Origin: Lysobacteraceae bacterium
GTDB taxonomy: Bacteria > Pseudomonadota > Gammaproteobacteria > Xanthomonadales > Rhodanobacteraceae
NCBI GenBank assembly: GCA_004143945.1
Contig: SEHB01000001.1
Span: forward strand, 248,001 to 312,000
Length of the DNA: 64,000 nucleotides
Direction of reading: 5' to 3'
Shown one piece after another: positions 53,238 through 63,983 of the stretch. The stretch's first letter is position 1. Each line of letters opens with the position of its first letter. Made by a program: the position numbers and the translations under genes. The notes beneath the pieces were generated by a model. The model made no database searches. It was not told the DNA's origin and was given only the letters and a program-made list of their open reading frames with translations.

Positions 53238-56200
53238 ATGACCGCACAGGACGCCGCGTCTGGCACGGCCGTCGAACAGATCCTTGATCACCAGTCGCGC
53301 CGGTTGCAAGGCGCGGCGTTGCAGGAAAACCAGGTATTGACCCGGGAATTCCTGCAGCGCGTGCCGCCGGAGGAGGTCGCTGCCCGCGGCGTCGCCGAGT
53401 GGGCCGGCATGGTGCAATCGATCCTCGACTTCCTGCGCGAACGCGATCCCCGCGTGGCCAAGGTGCGTGTGTTCAACACCGCGGCCGGCAGCGAGCCGGC
53501 GCGCACCACCGTCGAAGTGGTCACCGACGACATGCCGTTCCTCGTCGATTCGGTCGGCATGGCGATCGTCGAAGCGGGGCTGCGGGTGCATACCGTGATC
53601 CATCCGGTGCTCAGCGTTCGACGCGACGCGAACGGGCGCCTGCAGGCGATCGAGGCGCTCGGCGACGAGCGCGCGGGCGCCGAGTCGATCATGCATTTCG
53701 AGGTCGATCGCGTGGTCGATGCGGCCGGCATCGAGGACCTGCACAGGCGCGTGGCTTCCGCGCTCGACGACGTGCGCGAAGCCGTCGACGACTGGCAGCC
53801 GATGCGCCAGCGCATGCTCGCGACCGCCGACGAGCTCGCGACGCGGCCGATGCCGGTCGACGCGGCCGGCGTCGCCGAGGCGCAGGATTTCCTGCGCTGG
53901 GCCGCGGACGACAACTTCACCTTCCTCGGCTATCGCGAGTACGCGGTGGTCGAGTCGGGCGGCGAGGAACTGCTGCAGGCGGTCGAGGGATCGGGCCTGG
54001 GCATCCTGCGCGGCAGCGAGCGCTCGCTTGCGCCGCGCTCGCTGCGCACGCTGGTCGCGAAGGAGCTGCCGCAGTCGGGCTCGATGGACGCGATCATCCT
54101 GACCAAGACCAATGCGCGAGCGCACGTGCATCGTCCGGGCTACATGGACTACATCGGCGTGCTGCGCTTCGATGCGGCGGGCGTTCCGGTGGCCGAACAG
54201 CGCTTCCTCGGCCTGTTCACGACCAATGCCTACGTCGCGCGCCCGCAGGACGTGCCGCTGGTGCGCCGCAAGGTCGAGGCGGTGATGCGCCGCTCGGGCC
54301 TGCGCCGCGACGCGCATTCGGGCAAGGCGCTGCGCCATGTGCTCGAGCTGCTTCCGCGCGACGAGATGTTCCAGTCGAGCGAGGACGAGTTGTACGCGCT
54401 CGCGACCGGCATCCTCGCCCTGCGCGAGCGCCCGCGCGCGCGCCTGTTCGTGCGCTCCGACAAGTACGGGCGCTTCTACTCCTGCCTCGTCTACCTGCCG
54501 CGAGACCGCTTCAACACCGAGGTTCGCCTGCGCATCGAGTCGATGCTGAAAGAGGCATTCCACGGCGAGCGCACCGATTCCGCGATCCAGGTCGGCGAGT
54601 CGCCGCTCGCGCTGCTGCACTTCGTCGTGCGCCCGCGCCCCGGCGACCAGGTCGACTACGACGTGGCCGAACTCGAGGCACGCATCACCGAGGTCACGCG
54701 CAACTGGCAGGACGAACTGCGCAGCGCGCTGGTGGCGCGCCTCGGCGAGGAGCGCGGCCTGGTGCTCGCGCATCGCTATGCGCGCGCGTTGCCCGCGGCC
54801 TACATCGAGGAAGCAACCCCGGCGGGTGCGGCCGGCGACGTCGAAGTCGCGTCGGGCCTGCGCGATGCGAACGACATCCGCATCAGCCTGTATCGCGCGC
54901 GCCAGCGTCCCGATGCGCTGCACTTCAAGGTGTTCCGGCACGCCGCGGACATCGCGCTGTCGGACGTGATCCCGCTGCTCGAGAACATGGGGCTCAAAGT
55001 CCTGACAGAGCAGCTCTACCGCGTCGACCTCGGCGATGCGCAGCTGCACATCCAGGACATCATGGTGCAGCCGGCGACGCGCTGCGCGTTCGACGTCGAC
55101 CAGGTGCGCGAGGCGTTCGAACGCGCATTCGTCGCGATCTGGCGCGGGGACGCCGAGAACGACGCGTTCAACAAGCTCGTGCTCGGTGCACGGCTCGACT
55201 GGCGCCAGGTCAGCGTGCTGCGCGGCTACTGCAAGTTCCTGCTGCAGACCGGCGTGCCGTTCTCGCAGAGCTACGTCGAGGAGACGCTCAATCGCTATCC
55301 CGCGCTCGCGGGCCTGCTGGTCGAGCTGTTCGAAGCCGGCTTCGACCCGGCACGCGAACTCTGCGACGCCGCGGCTCTCGCCGACGCGCGCACGCGCCTG
55401 TCGGGCGAGCTTGCGACGCTGGTGCCGGACGCGATGCTGAAGTCGAACCCGCGCTTCGTCGAAGAACTCGAGAACGTGCGCGCGCTGCGGCGCGAAGAGC
55501 AGGTGCAGGCGATCATCGGCGGCATCAAGCAGCTGCTCGAGCATGTCGCGAGCCTCGACGAGGACCGCATCCTGCGAGCCTACCTCGGCGTCATCGGCGC
55601 GACCCTTCGCACGAGCTTCTTCCAGCGGCGCAACGACGCATTCGCGCCGTACGTCAGCTTCAAGTTCGATTCGGCGCGCGTGCCCGACCTTCCGAAGCCG
55701 AAGCCCTACCGCGAGATCTTCGTGTACGGGCCGCGCGTGGAGGGCGTGCACCTGCGCTTCGGGCCGGTCGCGCGCGGCGGCCTGCGCTGGTCCGATCGCC
55801 GCGAGGACTTCCGTACCGAGGTGCTCGGCCTGGTCAAGGCGCAGATGGTCAAGAACACCGTGATCGTGCCGGTCGGCTCGAAGGGCGGGTTCTTCGTCAA
55901 GCATCCGCCGGCCGGCGGCGACCGCGACGCGGTGCTCGCCGAAGGCATCGCGTGCTATCGCATGTTCATCAACGGGCTGCTCGACATCACCGACAACCTC
56001 GTCGACGGCAAGGTCGTGCATCCGGTCGGGGTGGTGCGCTACGACGACGACGATCCCTACCTCGTCGTCGCCGCCGACAAGGGCACCGCGACGTTCTCGG
56101 ACATCGCGAACGCGATCAGCGCCGAGCACGGCTTCTGGCTCGGCGACGCGTTCGCCTCGGGCGGTTCGGTCGGCTACGACCACAAGGGCATGGGCATCAC

Positions 56201-58181
56201 CGCGCGCGGCGGCTGGGAGTCGGTCAAGCGCCACTTCCGCGCGATCGGGCGCGATTCGCAGTCGCAGGACTTCACCTGCGTCGGCATCGGCGACATGTCG
56301 GGCGACGTGTTCGGCAACGGCATGCTGCTGTCGCGCCACATCCGCCTCGTCGCAGCATTCGACCATCGCCACATCTTCATCGATCCGGAGCCGGACGCCG
56401 CGGCGTCGTTCGCGGAACGAGAGCGAATGTTCGCGTTGCCGCGCTCGTCCTGGGACGACTACGACAGGAGCCTCCTGTCGAAGGGCGGCGGCGTGTTCCC
56501 GCGCAGCGCGAAGACGATCACGCTGTCGCCCAAAGCCTGCCGTGCGCTCGGCCTCGGCGATTCCTCCGAGCCGCTGACGCCGACCGCGTTGATGAGCGCG
56601 ATCCTGAAGGCACCGGTCGACCTGCTCTGGAACGGCGGCATCGGCACCTACGTGAAATCCGAAGCCGAGACCAACGCCGACGTCGGCGATCGCGCGAACA
56701 ACGCGTTGCGCGTCAACGGTCGCGAACTGCGTTGCCGGATCGTCGGCGAAGGCGGCAACCTCGGCTTCACGCAGCGCGGACGCATCGAGGCCGCGCTCAA
56801 CGGCGTGCTGCTGAACACCGACTTCATCGACAACTCGGCCGGCGTCGACACCTCCGACCATGAGGTCAACATCAAGATCCTGCTCAACGATGCGGTGCAG
56901 CGCGGCGAGATCACGGTGGAGCAGCGCAACGCGCAGCTCGCGTCGATGACCGACGAAGTCGCGCGGCTGGTGCTGCTGGACAACTACCGCCAGAACCAGG
57001 CGATCACGGTGATGGAGCACATGTCGGCGCATCGACTGGGCTCCAACGCGCACTTCATCCGCACGCTCGAGGCGGAAGGCATGCTCGACCGGCAGATCGA
57101 GTTCCTGCCGAGCGATGCCGAAATCGCCGAGCGCAAGTCGCGCCAGCACGGCCTGACGCGTCCGGAGCTTGCGGTGCTGCTGTCGTATTCGAAGCTCAAG
57201 CTGTTCCAGCAGCTGCTCGATTCCGACGTGCCGGAAGACGCATTCCTATCCAAGGAACTCGTGCGCTATTTCCCGGAGCCGCTGCACGAGCGCTACACCG
57301 AGCACATGCAGCGCCATCGACTCAAGCGCGAGATCATCGCGACCGCGGTGACCAATTCGATGGTCAACCGCATGGACGCGACCTTCGTGCTGCGCATGCA
57401 GGAAGACACCGGGCAGCAGCCTGCGGCGATCGCCAAGGCTTATTCGGCGGTGCGCGAAATCGTCGAGGCGCGCGGGATGTGGGCCGAGATCGAATCGCTG
57501 GACGGTCGCATCGGCGAAGACGTGCAGATCGATGCGCTGCTCAAGCTCTGGAACCTGCAGCGCAACCTCACGCGCTGGCTGCTGAACCAGCGTGGCGCCG
57601 ACCTCGACATCGCCGAGCTGGTCGGCCGTTACGGGCCGGGCGTCGCCGAGCTCTGCGCGGCACTGCCGGGCGTGCTGACGCCGACCAGCCGCGCCGACTA
57701 CGACGTCGACGTCGAGAAGTGGCAGGGCATGGGCTTCCCCGAAGCGCTCGCGCTGCGGCTCGCGATGGTGGCCGAACTCGGTTCTGCATTCGACATCGTC
57801 GAGATCGCACTCGACAGCGGCGAACCGGTCGAGCGCGTGGCCGCGGTGTTCTTCGATCTCGGGCAGGCGCTCGATGTCGACGGGCTGCGGCGCCAGATCG
57901 AGGGCCTGCCGGTCGAGAGCCGCTGGCATGCGCAGGCACGTGGTTCGTTGCGCGACGAGCTGGCTGCCCAGCACCGCGCGCTGACGCGGCAGGTGCTTGC
58001 CGGCGCCAGTGCCGGCGATGCACATCCGGTCGCGCGCTGGCTCGAGCGCGATGATCCCGCGTTGCGGTTCACGCTCGGCCTGCTCGAGGACCTGCGCTCG
58101 CAGCAGGTCGACTATCCGATCGCCTCGGTCGCGCTGAGACGCTTCGCGCAGCTGGTGCAGGCCGCGGCCAAGGCGGCCTGA
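53238..58181 (+). CDS. gdhB: NAD-specific glutamate dehydrogenase, large (about 180 kDa) type
   Basis: A 1647-residue enzyme that deaminates glutamate to 2-oxoglutarate. Its N-terminal half (about 1-700) contains ACT-like regulatory regions ([24 protein letters not shown]). The catalytic part includes [48 protein letters not shown] and [15 protein letters not shown], the dinucleotide-binding region. A long C-terminal domain follows (about 1150-1647). Length and sequence match the L_180 class found in Pseudomonas and Xanthomonas. It is divergent from the RND operon. Confidence 0.96.
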   Translation: MTAQDAASGTAVEQILDHQSRRLQGAALQENQVLTREFLQRVPPEEVAARGVAEWAGMVQSILDFLRERDPRVAKVRVFNTAAGSEPARTTVEVVTDDMPFLVDSVGMAIVEAGLRVHTVIHPVLSVRRDANGRLQAIEALGDERAGAESIMHFEVDRVVDAAGIEDLHRRVASALDDVREAVDDWQPMRQRMLATADELATRPMPVDAAGVAEAQDFLRWAADDNFTFLGYREYAVVESGGEELLQAVEGSGLGILRGSERSLAPRSLRTLVAKELPQSGSMDAIILTKTNARAHVHRPGYMDYIGVLRFDAAGVPVAEQRFLGLFTTNAYVARPQDVPLVRRKVEAVMRRSGLRRDAHSGKALRHVLELLPRDEMFQSSEDELYALATGILALRERPRARLFVRSDKYGRFYSCLVYLPRDRFNTEVRLRIESMLKEAFHGERTDSAIQVGESPLALLHFVVRPRPGDQVDYDVAELEARITEVTRNWQDELRSALVARLGEERGLVLAHRYARALPAAYIEEATPAGAAGDVEVASGLRDANDIRISLYRARQRPDALHFKVFRHAADIALSDVIPLLENMGLKVLTEQLYRVDLGDAQLHIQDIMVQPATRCAFDVDQVREAFERAFVAIWRGDAENDAFNKLVLGARLDWRQVSVLRGYCKFLLQTGVPFSQSYVEETLNRYPALAGLLVELFEAGFDPARELCDAAALADARTRLSGELATLVPDAMLKSNPRFVEELENVRALRREEQVQAIIGGIKQLLEHVASLDEDRILRAYLGVIGATLRTSFFQRRNDAFAPYVSFKFDSARVPDLPKPKPYREIFVYGPRVEGVHLRFGPVARGGLRWSDRREDFRTEVLGLVKAQMVKNTVIVPVGSKGGFFVKHPPAGGDRDAVLAEGIACYRMFINGLLDITDNLVDGKVVHPVGVVRYDDDDPYLVVAADKGTATFSDIANAISAEHGFWLGDAFASGGSVGYDHKGMGITARGGWESVKRHFRAIGRDSQSQDFTCVGIGDMSGDVFGNGMLLSRHIRLVAAFDHRHIFIDPEPDAAASFAERERMFALPRSSWDDYDRSLLSKGGGVFPRSAKTITLSPKACRALGLGDSSEPLTPTALMSAILKAPVDLLWNGGIGTYVKSEAETNADVGDRANNALRVNGRELRCRIVGEGGNLGFTQRGRIEAALNGVLLNTDFIDNSAGVDTSDHEVNIKILLNDAVQRGEITVEQRNAQLASMTDEVARLVLLDNYRQNQAITVMEHMSAHRLGSNAHFIRTLEAEGMLDRQIEFLPSDAEIAERKSRQHGLTRPELAVLLSYSKLKLFQQLLDSDVPEDAFLSKELVRYFPEPLHERYTEHMQRHRLKREIIATAVTNSMVNRMDATFVLRMQEDTGQQPAAIAKAYSAVREIVEARGMWAEIESLDGRIGEDVQIDALLKLWNLQRNLTRWLLNQRGADLDIAELVGRYGPGVAELCAALPGVLTPTSRADYDVDVEKWQGMGFPEALALRLAMVAELGSAFDIVEIALDSGEPVERVAAVFFDLGQALDVDGLRRQIEGLPVESRWHAQARGSLRDELAAQHRALTRQVLAGASAGDAHPVARWLERDDPALRFTLGLLEDLRSQQVDYPIASVALRRFAQLVQAAAKAA

Positions 58182-58196
58182 ACCACCGAGGTGGAA

Positions 58197-58224
58197 CGTC
58201 GTCCCGGCGCGCGCCGGGACGACG
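58197..58224. repeat. Perfect 28-bp palindrome
   Basis: CGTCGTCCCGGCGC meets its exact reverse complement with no loop, 15 bases after the gdhB stop and 43 bases before the NAD kinase start. It lacks a T tract. Sequence and position look like a REP-type element, but only one copy is seen here. Confidence 0.65.
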
Positions 58225-58267
58225 ATGCGGTAGATTGGACACGCGTCCACTGACCGACCCGAGGCCC

Positions 58268-59032
58268 ATGCCCACGCGCATCGCATTCGTCGCGAGCCAG
58301 ACCGAGGAAGCGCAGGCGATCCGTTCCGTGCTCGCGCAACGCCATGGCGATGCGCCGCTGGAGCAGGCCGAGGTCATCGTCGCGCTCGGCGGTGACGGAT
58401 TCATGCTGCGCACGCTGCATCGCCATCGCGCGCGCGCGCTGCCGGTCTACGGCATGAAGCTCGGCTCGATCGGTTTCCTGATGAACCAGTTCAGCGATGC
58501 CGACCTCGAGCAGCGCCTCGCGCGCGCGCGCCCGACCGTCCTGCGTCCATTGCTGATGGAAGCCGTGACCGAGTCCGGTACCAGCACGACCTCGCTCGCG
58601 TTCAACGAGGTTTCGCTGCTGCGCCAGACCAAGCAGGCCGCGCACGTGCGCGTGTCGCTGAACGGCGTGGTCAAGCTCGAGGAACTGGTGTGCGACGGCG
58701 TGCTGGTGTCGACTACCGCGGGGTCCACCGCCTACAACCTGTCCGCGCATGGACCGATCCTCCCGCTGGGCTCTCAACTGCTCGCGCTGACACCGATCAG
58801 TCCGTTCCGGCCGCGGCGCTGGCGCGGCGCGATCCTGCCGGCGGTGACCGAGGTGCGGTTCGAGATCCTCGATCCCTACAAGCGTCCCGTCAGCGCCACC
58901 GCCGATTCGCACGAGGTGCGCGACGTGGTCGAGGTGCATGTGCGCGAGTCGAGCGACCAGACCATGACGCTGCTGTTCGACCCCGAGCACAATCTCGAGG
59001 AACGCATCCTCAACGAGCAGTTCGAGCTCTAG
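58268..59032 (+). CDS. nadK: NAD kinase
   Basis: A 254-residue enzyme that phosphorylates NAD to NADP. The GGDG motif is at residues 41-44 ([12 protein letters not shown]). The second signature is [21 protein letters not shown], and [17 protein letters not shown] follows. The ATG at 58268 is used; a TTG eleven codons earlier lies close to the palindrome and is less likely. Following the NAD-dependent glutamate dehydrogenase, it makes a small NAD-linked neighbourhood. Confidence 0.95.
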   Translation: MPTRIAFVASQTEEAQAIRSVLAQRHGDAPLEQAEVIVALGGDGFMLRTLHRHRARALPVYGMKLGSIGFLMNQFSDADLEQRLARARPTVLRPLLMEAVTESGTSTTSLAFNEVSLLRQTKQAAHVRVSLNGVVKLEELVCDGVLVSTTAGSTAYNLSAHGPILPLGSQLLALTPISPFRPRRWRGAILPAVTEVRFEILDPYKRPVSATADSHEVRDVVEVHVRESSDQTMTLLFDPEHNLEERILNEQFEL

Positions 59033-59038
59033 CCTGCG

Positions 59039-60151
59039 ATGCGGGCGCGCCGGATCGCGCTCCTCGCCCTCGCGCTCGGCGCATGCGCGGGCTGCGCGCC
59101 CCTGCGCTACTACGCGCACGTGACGCACGGCCAACTCGCGCTGCTCGCCGCGCGCGAGCCGGTCGCGCGCATCGTCGCCGACCCGGCGGCCGACCCCGTG
59201 CTGCGCGAGCGCCTTGCGGACGCGCAGGCCGCGCGCGCGTTCGCCTCCACGCGCCTGCACCTGCCGCGCAACCGCAGCTATACGAGTTACGTCGCGCTGG
59301 GTCGCCCTTACGCGACCTGGAACGTGTTCGCCGCGCCGGAATTCTCGGTCGAACCCGCGACGCATTGCATGCCGTTCGCCGGATGCGTGCCCTATCTCGG
59401 CTACTTCGACGAGGCGCACGCACGGGCGGCGGCCGCGCGGCTCGCCGCACGGGGCAACGACACCGCGATCGTCGGCAGCGCGGCATACTCGACGCTCGGC
59501 TGGTTCGCCGATCCGATCCTCTCGAGCATGCTGCGCCCCGGTGACGAACTCGCGGGCGTGATCTTCCATGAACTCGCGCACCAGTACCTGTACGTGAAGG
59601 GAGATGCGACGTTCAACGAATCGTGGGCCAGTTTCGTGCATGCGCAGGGGTTGCGCGAGTGGCGCGCCACGCGCGGATTCGCGCCGCCCGACGCGCCGGG
59701 CATCGAACACGGTGACGAGGCGTTCACGCGCCACGTGCTCGACTTGCGCGAACGCTTGCGCACGCTGTATGCGAGCGAGCTCGACGCAGGCCGCTTGCGA
59801 CGCGCGAAGGCGATCGAGATCGAAGCGTTCCGCGAACGCCATCGCGCGTGGCGCGACGCGCGGGGCGGGCGCGAAACGGCGCGCGACGCCTGGGTCGAAG
59901 GCCCGCTGGGCAATGCCGACTTGCTCCCGTTCGGCATCTACGATCGCTGGAAGCGCGCGTTCGCGCGGCTGTTCGAACTGCAGGAGGGCGACTGGTCCGC
60001 CTTCCTCGCTTGCGCGTCGGAACTCGCCCGGATGCCGCGCGCGGCGCGTGAGGAGCGGCTGCACGCGCTGGAAGCGCAGGCGCCGCGCGCACGCATCGAC
60101 GCATGCCCGCGGGCCCTTGCACTCAGGAACGATTTACGCGGCGGGGAGTAG
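59039..60151 (+). CDS. Putative zinc aminopeptidase lipoprotein (COG4324-like)
   Basis: A 370-residue protein with a lipoprotein signal (LALGACAGC, Cys at about 19). It has the zinc motif HELAHQYLYVKGDATFNESWASFVHAQGL, that is HExxH followed by a downstream Glu in an NESWASF context. This pattern matches the family annotated as predicted aminopeptidase. Conserved aromatic-rich parts include SYTSYVALGRPYATWNVFAAPEFSV and STLGWFADPILSSML. It starts six bases after the nadK stop. Peptide substrates have not been established. Confidence 0.82.
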   Translation: MRARRIALLALALGACAGCAPLRYYAHVTHGQLALLAAREPVARIVADPAADPVLRERLADAQAARAFASTRLHLPRNRSYTSYVALGRPYATWNVFAAPEFSVEPATHCMPFAGCVPYLGYFDEAHARAAAARLAARGNDTAIVGSAAYSTLGWFADPILSSMLRPGDELAGVIFHELAHQYLYVKGDATFNESWASFVHAQGLREWRATRGFAPPDAPGIEHGDEAFTRHVLDLRERLRTLYASELDAGRLRRAKAIEIEAFRERHRAWRDARGGRETARDAWVEGPLGNADLLPFGIYDRWKRAFARLFELQEGDWSAFLACASELARMPRAAREERLHALEAQAPRARIDACPRALALRNDLRGGE

Positions 60152-60181
60152 CGTGGTTGCAGACGCCGAGGAGAGTTCGCC

Positions 60182-60562
60182 ATGAAACCGATGTTGCGCT
60201 GGATGGCCGTGGCGCTCGCGAGCGCGTCCGTGGCCGGCTGCTACTACTACCCGGACTACGGTTACGTGCGTGGAAACGGCTACGGGACCGCGCCCGGCGT
60301 CTACTACGACGACGGGCCGCTTTACGACGGACCGTATTACGGCGCGGCGTACTACGGAGCGCCGTACGTCGGCACGTACTACGGCGGTTACGGCGTTATC
60401 GACTCGCCGTATGGCTACTACGGCTCGTATTACTGGCCCGGTTACTACTCGATCGGCGTCGACGTCCACCACTGGAGCGGGCACGACGGCCGGGGTCGCG
60501 GCCACGATGCGCGCCCTGCGCATCGTGCCGGACCCGAAGTCCAGTCGCGGCGTCGCCGCTAG
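60182..60562 (+). CDS. Tyr/Gly-rich lipoprotein
   Basis: A 126-residue protein with lipobox SVAGC (Cys at about 20) directly followed by YYYPDYGY. Residues 20-90 are extremely rich in Tyr and Gly, with YYG, PYYG and YGAPY units. The C-terminus is rich in His, Arg and Gly. Composition and repeats recall the secreted protein at 33718, although that one lacks a lipobox. Such proteins are common in Proteobacteria but have no clear function; a surface role is a guess. Confidence 0.75.
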   Translation: MKPMLRWMAVALASASVAGCYYYPDYGYVRGNGYGTAPGVYYDDGPLYDGPYYGAAYYGAPYVGTYYGGYGVIDSPYGYYGSYYWPGYYSIGVDVHHWSGHDGRGRGHDARPAHRAGPEVQSRRRR

Positions 60563-60565
60563 GAC

Positions 60566-60874
60566 TCAGCGACCGCGGCTGGTCCAGCGCGCATATTCGT
60601 TCGACGAGATGCGGCCGTCGCGGTTGCCATCGGCATGGATGAAATCGTTCGCGAGCGGCGGATAGGCGGCCGCGGCGTCTTCGCTGATGTGGCCCGCGCC
60701 ACCCGAGAGCTGCGCGAACGCGGGCGCCGGTCCGAAGTCGCGCGGCGCGGGCTGGCCCGAGGTCACGGTCAGTTCGCCCTGTGCGGTCTGGTACGTGGTC
60801 GAACGCGTGTCCTGTGCCTGCGCGCTCGCCGCCGCGAGCGTGAGGGAAGCGGCGATGGCGAACATCCGATTCAT
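60566..60874 (-). CDS. Secreted EF-hand protein
   Basis: A 102-residue exported protein with a signal peptide ending near SAQAQ. Near the C-terminus it carries one good calcium-binding loop, DGNRDGRISSNEY, of the EF-hand type. A degenerate partner precedes it (GGAGHISEDAAAAY). The start ATG at 60874 is followed by a clear signal peptide. It is convergent with the Tyr/Gly-rich gene, three bases apart. Role unknown; calcium-dependent envelope binding is likely. Confidence 0.78.
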   Translation of the reverse strand: MNRMFAIAASLTLAAASAQAQDTRSTTYQTAQGELTVTSGQPAPRDFGPAPAFAQLSGGAGHISEDAAAAYPPLANDFIHADGNRDGRISSNEYARWTSRGR

Positions 60875-61010
60875 GCGAACCTCCAGTCGTGAGCGGTAGG
60901 GGTGCCGCCGCATGATCGGGCGCGCCGGATGAACGACCGCCGAAGCGCAACACGGGATCGATCGGCGTGCGGCGCTATCGCAGCAGCATGCGTTCAGCCA
61001 CAATCGCCCG

Positions 61011-62168
61011 ATGTTGCCCCTGCGCCCGCGAACAGGCATCCGCATCCTCGCCGCATGGGTGGCAGCCATGCTCGCGGGTTGTGGGCGCGAACCGGCCGCG
61101 GTCGAACAAGCGCCGGTCGTGCATGCGCATGCCCCGCCCGCGGCGGAGGTGATCGCGCCGCCGGCGCCTTCGATGCCGGCCGTAGCGGGACCGCCGACGC
61201 AGCCACCCGTGGCCATCGCGCCGGCGCGCATGAGCCATCCGCCGCTTCCGCCAGCCGATTGTGCCGCGCGTCCGATCGAGCCTGCGGCGGCGCCGGCGTT
61301 GTCGGTGCATCGATGGGTGGATGAATCCGGCATCACGCACTATTCGGACCGCCCGCCGGCCGCGGACGTGGCCGGCCACCGCGTGCTCGAAGTCGCGGGC
61401 GCGCCGTCGATCTCGGTCGATGCAAGCGGCCACGACGTCGACCTCCCGGGCCAGTTGCAGCAGCGCGCCGTCGCCGATGCACTCGGCGTGCAGCGCGTAC
61501 TGCGCGACACGCTCGGCATCGCCGCTCCGCACGGCCTGCGCCTGCGCGTCGTGTTCGTGCTCGACGCCAACGAGTATGCGCGGCTGGTCGGCGAGCCTTC
61601 GCTCGCGGCGTCGGCCGGCGCGTATTCGCCCGCGCGACGGACGATCTACGTGCGAAAGCAGGCCGACGACGAGATCACGTTCATGGTGCTGCGCCACGAG
61701 ATCACGCACGCGCTCGTGCACGAATCGATCGGCAACCTGCCGACCCCGCTCAACGAAGGCCTGGCCGAGTATTTCGGGCGTTACCAGGGCGGCGGCATGG
61801 GCGGCCAGGTCGATGTCGGCGCCGGCAGCGAGGCGGTGGCGGCCGCCGCGCCGGCCGGGGACGGCAGCGAAGAACTCGTCGATCTCCTCGCGCGCGAGGA
61901 TCTGGCCTTCTATGCGGCCGAAACAAATGCCGGGCCGGAACGCGAGCAGCGCTACCTCCGCGCCTATGCGCTGGTAGCCCAGCTGATGCGGGGTGTCGAG
62001 GGCCGGCGCGCGCTCGCCGCGGTATTGCATGCGCAGCAGGCTGCGCCCTGCAGTCCGGTGGCGGTGGAATCGATCCTCCAGCGCGAATATCCCGGCGGAC
62101 TCGCCGCCCTCGCGACCGCCTGGGCCGGCGCGATGCGCGATCCGGCCGTCGACGTGCGCGCCTACTGA
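61011..62168 (+). CDS. Lipoprotein with DUF4124-like and gluzincin domains
   Basis: A 385-residue lipoprotein (lipobox AMLAGC, Cys at about 24). A Pro/Ala-rich linker leads to a DUF4124-like segment (LSVHRWVDESGITHYSDRPPA) and a C-terminal metallopeptidase-like domain. In that domain HEITHALVHESIG (HExxH) is followed by LNEGLAEYFGRY with the third-ligand Glu. This is the gluzincin arrangement of DUF1570-like proteins. I cannot name a substrate. Confidence 0.8.
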   Translation: MLPLRPRTGIRILAAWVAAMLAGCGREPAAVEQAPVVHAHAPPAAEVIAPPAPSMPAVAGPPTQPPVAIAPARMSHPPLPPADCAARPIEPAAAPALSVHRWVDESGITHYSDRPPAADVAGHRVLEVAGAPSISVDASGHDVDLPGQLQQRAVADALGVQRVLRDTLGIAAPHGLRLRVVFVLDANEYARLVGEPSLAASAGAYSPARRTIYVRKQADDEITFMVLRHEITHALVHESIGNLPTPLNEGLAEYFGRYQGGGMGGQVDVGAGSEAVAAAAPAGDGSEELVDLLAREDLAFYAAETNAGPEREQRYLRAYALVAQLMRGVEGRRALAAVLHAQQAAPCSPVAVESILQREYPGGLAALATAWAGAMRDPAVDVRAY

Positions 62169-62375
62169 GCTGCGCGCGCCGACAGCGCGGTCGTCGCGCA
62201 TTTTTTGCCTTTTGGAGTAGACTCAAGACGCTGTGTCTGCACGGTCTCCGAGCCTGGCGATCCGATGTGGCGCAACCGCACGGTACGCGCATCGCCTCGC
62301 CTGCACGCCGGCATACGCAGTGGTCGACCGCCTCGAGGGGGAGGCGTCACTTCATCAGTCATTGCGGAGAGTTTC
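62169..62375 (+). promoter_or_regulatory. Leader region of the cold-shock gene
   Basis: 207 bases with no gene. It starts with a T-rich stretch (ATTTTTTGCCTTTTGGAG), rare in this GC-rich window, followed by TAGACT, a possible -10. Transcription from there would give a leader of about 150 bases, which fits the long structured leaders of many cold-shock genes. The T-rich stretch could also end the upstream transcript. Confidence 0.5.
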
Positions 62376-62585
62376 ATGTCGGATCGTCAGGTGGGCACCG
62401 TCAAGTGGTTCAACGAGAGCAAGGGATTCGGGTTCATCAGCCGTGAGAACGGACCGGACGTGTTCGTGCATTTCCGCGCGATCACCGGTACCGGTTTCCG
62501 CACGCTGCAGGAAGGGCAGAAGGTCTCGTTCCGCGTCGTCGAGGGCCAGAAGGGCCTGCAGGCGGAAGAGGTCGCGCCGGCCTGA
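62376..62585 (+). CDS. Cold-shock protein (CspA family)
   Basis: A 69-residue single-stranded nucleic-acid binding protein with the five-stranded OB fold. RNP1 is [10 protein letters not shown] and RNP2 is DVFVHFRAI. The start [15 protein letters not shown] is fully typical. It destabilises RNA secondary structure. It has its own T-rich leader and a terminator, so it is monocistronic. Confidence 0.96.
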   Translation: MSDRQVGTVKWFNESKGFGFISRENGPDVFVHFRAITGTGFRTLQEGQKVSFRVVEGQKGLQAEEVAPA

Positions 62586-62602
62586 TCGAACGCGACGCGC
62601 AC

Positions 62603-62631
62603 AAGGGGCCGCGGCTTGCCGCGGCCCTTTT
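62603..62631 (+). terminator. Intrinsic terminator after the cold-shock gene
   Basis: GGGCCGCGGC pairs with GCCGCGGCCC across a two-base loop and is followed by TTTT (62628-62631), 18 bases after the stop codon. The A-rich 5' side (AA at 62603) can extend the stem against the T run. Confidence 0.75.
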
Positions 62632-62810
62632 CGTTGCGCGACGCGCATCGTCGGCTGCGCGCTTCCGCGCCGCTTCGCGGGCCGCGCGCACGGCGGATCC
62701 TGCGGTGGCAGAATCGCTGCGAATCGCCGGAGTCCAGATGTTCGAGATCCATCCTTCGATCGGTCCGCGCCGGCCGCGGGTCGCATGAACGCCATCCGGA
62801 AGCAGGGCGC

Positions 62811-63983
62811 ATGACGCCGGGCAACGCACTGCCCGGCGGGGGGTGGGGCGCCGTCGACGGCGGGCGCCTGCGCTGCGTCGATGCGCTGCGCGGCATCGCC
62901 GCGCTGCTCGTCGTGTGGATGCATGTCTCGGAATCCTTCGCGACCATCGGCCCGATCGACGGGAAGTGGATCCACGAGTGGGCCCGCTCGGTCGATGTCG
63001 GTCGCATCGGCGTCGTCGCGTTCTTCCTCGTCAGCGGATTCGTGATCCCGTTCAGCATCCGCGCGGACCAGCCGGCGCCGGTCGGCAGCTTCGTGATCAA
63101 GCGCTTCTTCCGGATCGCCCCGGCGTACTGGCTTTCGATTCCGCTCGGTGCGCTGACCGGCTGGTGGATCTGGGGGCGCGAATTCGGTGCGCGCGACCTG
63201 CTGCTGAACTTCATGCTGCTGCACGACGTGTTCGGCGCGCGTCCGGCCGAGGGGCTGTACTGGACCCTGGTGCTGGAAGTCGTGTTCTACGCATGCTGCG
63301 TGGCCTTGCTGTTCGCGCACAGCCTCGATCGCATGTGGCGCATCTGGGGCATCGCCGCGATGTTCACCGCGATCTATTCGTTCGCGATGCTGCTGCGGTG
63401 GGCCGGCCTGCCGACGCTGGGCTCGAACGCGGCTTTCAGCTTCCTCAACCTGTCGATCATGTTCTGCGGCACCCTCTATCGCCACTGCGTGTTCGATCGC
63501 CGCGCGAGCGGCGACGGCTGGCTGCGCATCGGCGTCGCGGCGTTGTTCGCGTACCACCTCGTCCTGCTGCCGGTCGCGGGGGTGCTCGCGATCGGGATCG
63601 AACGCAACGCGACGATTCCGTATGCGCTCGGTGGCTGGCTGTTCGTCGTCGGCACCCGTGTCGTGCCGGTGGCGCACCGCTTGACCGATTGGCTCGGGCG
63701 CGTGAGCTATTCGATCTACCTGTTCCACCCGATCGTATTCATGTCGCTGCTCTGGTGGCTGTTGCGCCAGCCTGCGGGTTCCTGGTGGCGCAGCGGCCAC
63801 CTCGGCGGCTACCTGCTCGTCAATGTCGTGCTCACGCTGCTGGTCGCAGGCCTCGTGCATCGCTGGGTCGAGCAGCCCGGCATCGCGCTCGGTCGCCGCA
63901 TCGCGCGCTGGTGGCAGCGCCGCGCGAGCCCGGCCGCGCCGGGCATCACCGCGCTTGCGCAGGCGGCGCCGCTGCGCGACTGA
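62811..63983 (+). CDS. Acyltransferase family 3 membrane protein
   Basis: A 390-residue integral membrane O-acyltransferase with about ten membrane segments. Conserved features are LRCVDALRGIAALLVVWMHVSE (the catalytic His region), FFLVSGFVIPFS, FVIKRFFRIAPAYWLSIPL (Arg and Tyr of the family), and GRVSYSIYLFHPIVF near the C-terminus. It lacks the SGNH domain found in some members. Such enzymes acetylate or succinylate polysaccharides and lipids. No polysaccharide genes are visible up to the window edge. A 225-base gap with the csp terminator precedes it. Confidence 0.9.
   Translation: MTPGNALPGGGWGAVDGGRLRCVDALRGIAALLVVWMHVSESFATIGPIDGKWIHEWARSVDVGRIGVVAFFLVSGFVIPFSIRADQPAPVGSFVIKRFFRIAPAYWLSIPLGALTGWWIWGREFGARDLLLNFMLLHDVFGARPAEGLYWTLVLEVVFYACCVALLFAHSLDRMWRIWGIAAMFTAIYSFAMLLRWAGLPTLGSNAAFSFLNLSIMFCGTLYRHCVFDRRASGDGWLRIGVAALFAYHLVLLPVAGVLAIGIERNATIPYALGGWLFVVGTRVVPVAHRLTDWLGRVSYSIYLFHPIVFMSLLWWLLRQPAGSWWRSGHLGGYLLVNVVLTLLVAGLVHRWVEQPGIALGRRIARWWQRRASPAAPGITALAQAAPLRD

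Noticed and set aside
48532-53241. A very long open frame (over 1500 codons) opposite the RND genes
   Set aside because: It is antisense to a clear pump and adaptor, and its translation is Arg/Asp/His/Gln-rich low-complexity text typical of shadow frames in high-GC DNA.
53067-57149. A long minus-strand frame opposite gdhB
   Set aside because: Same reason: the plus strand encodes a fully recognisable NAD-glutamate dehydrogenase, and the antisense product has no family features.
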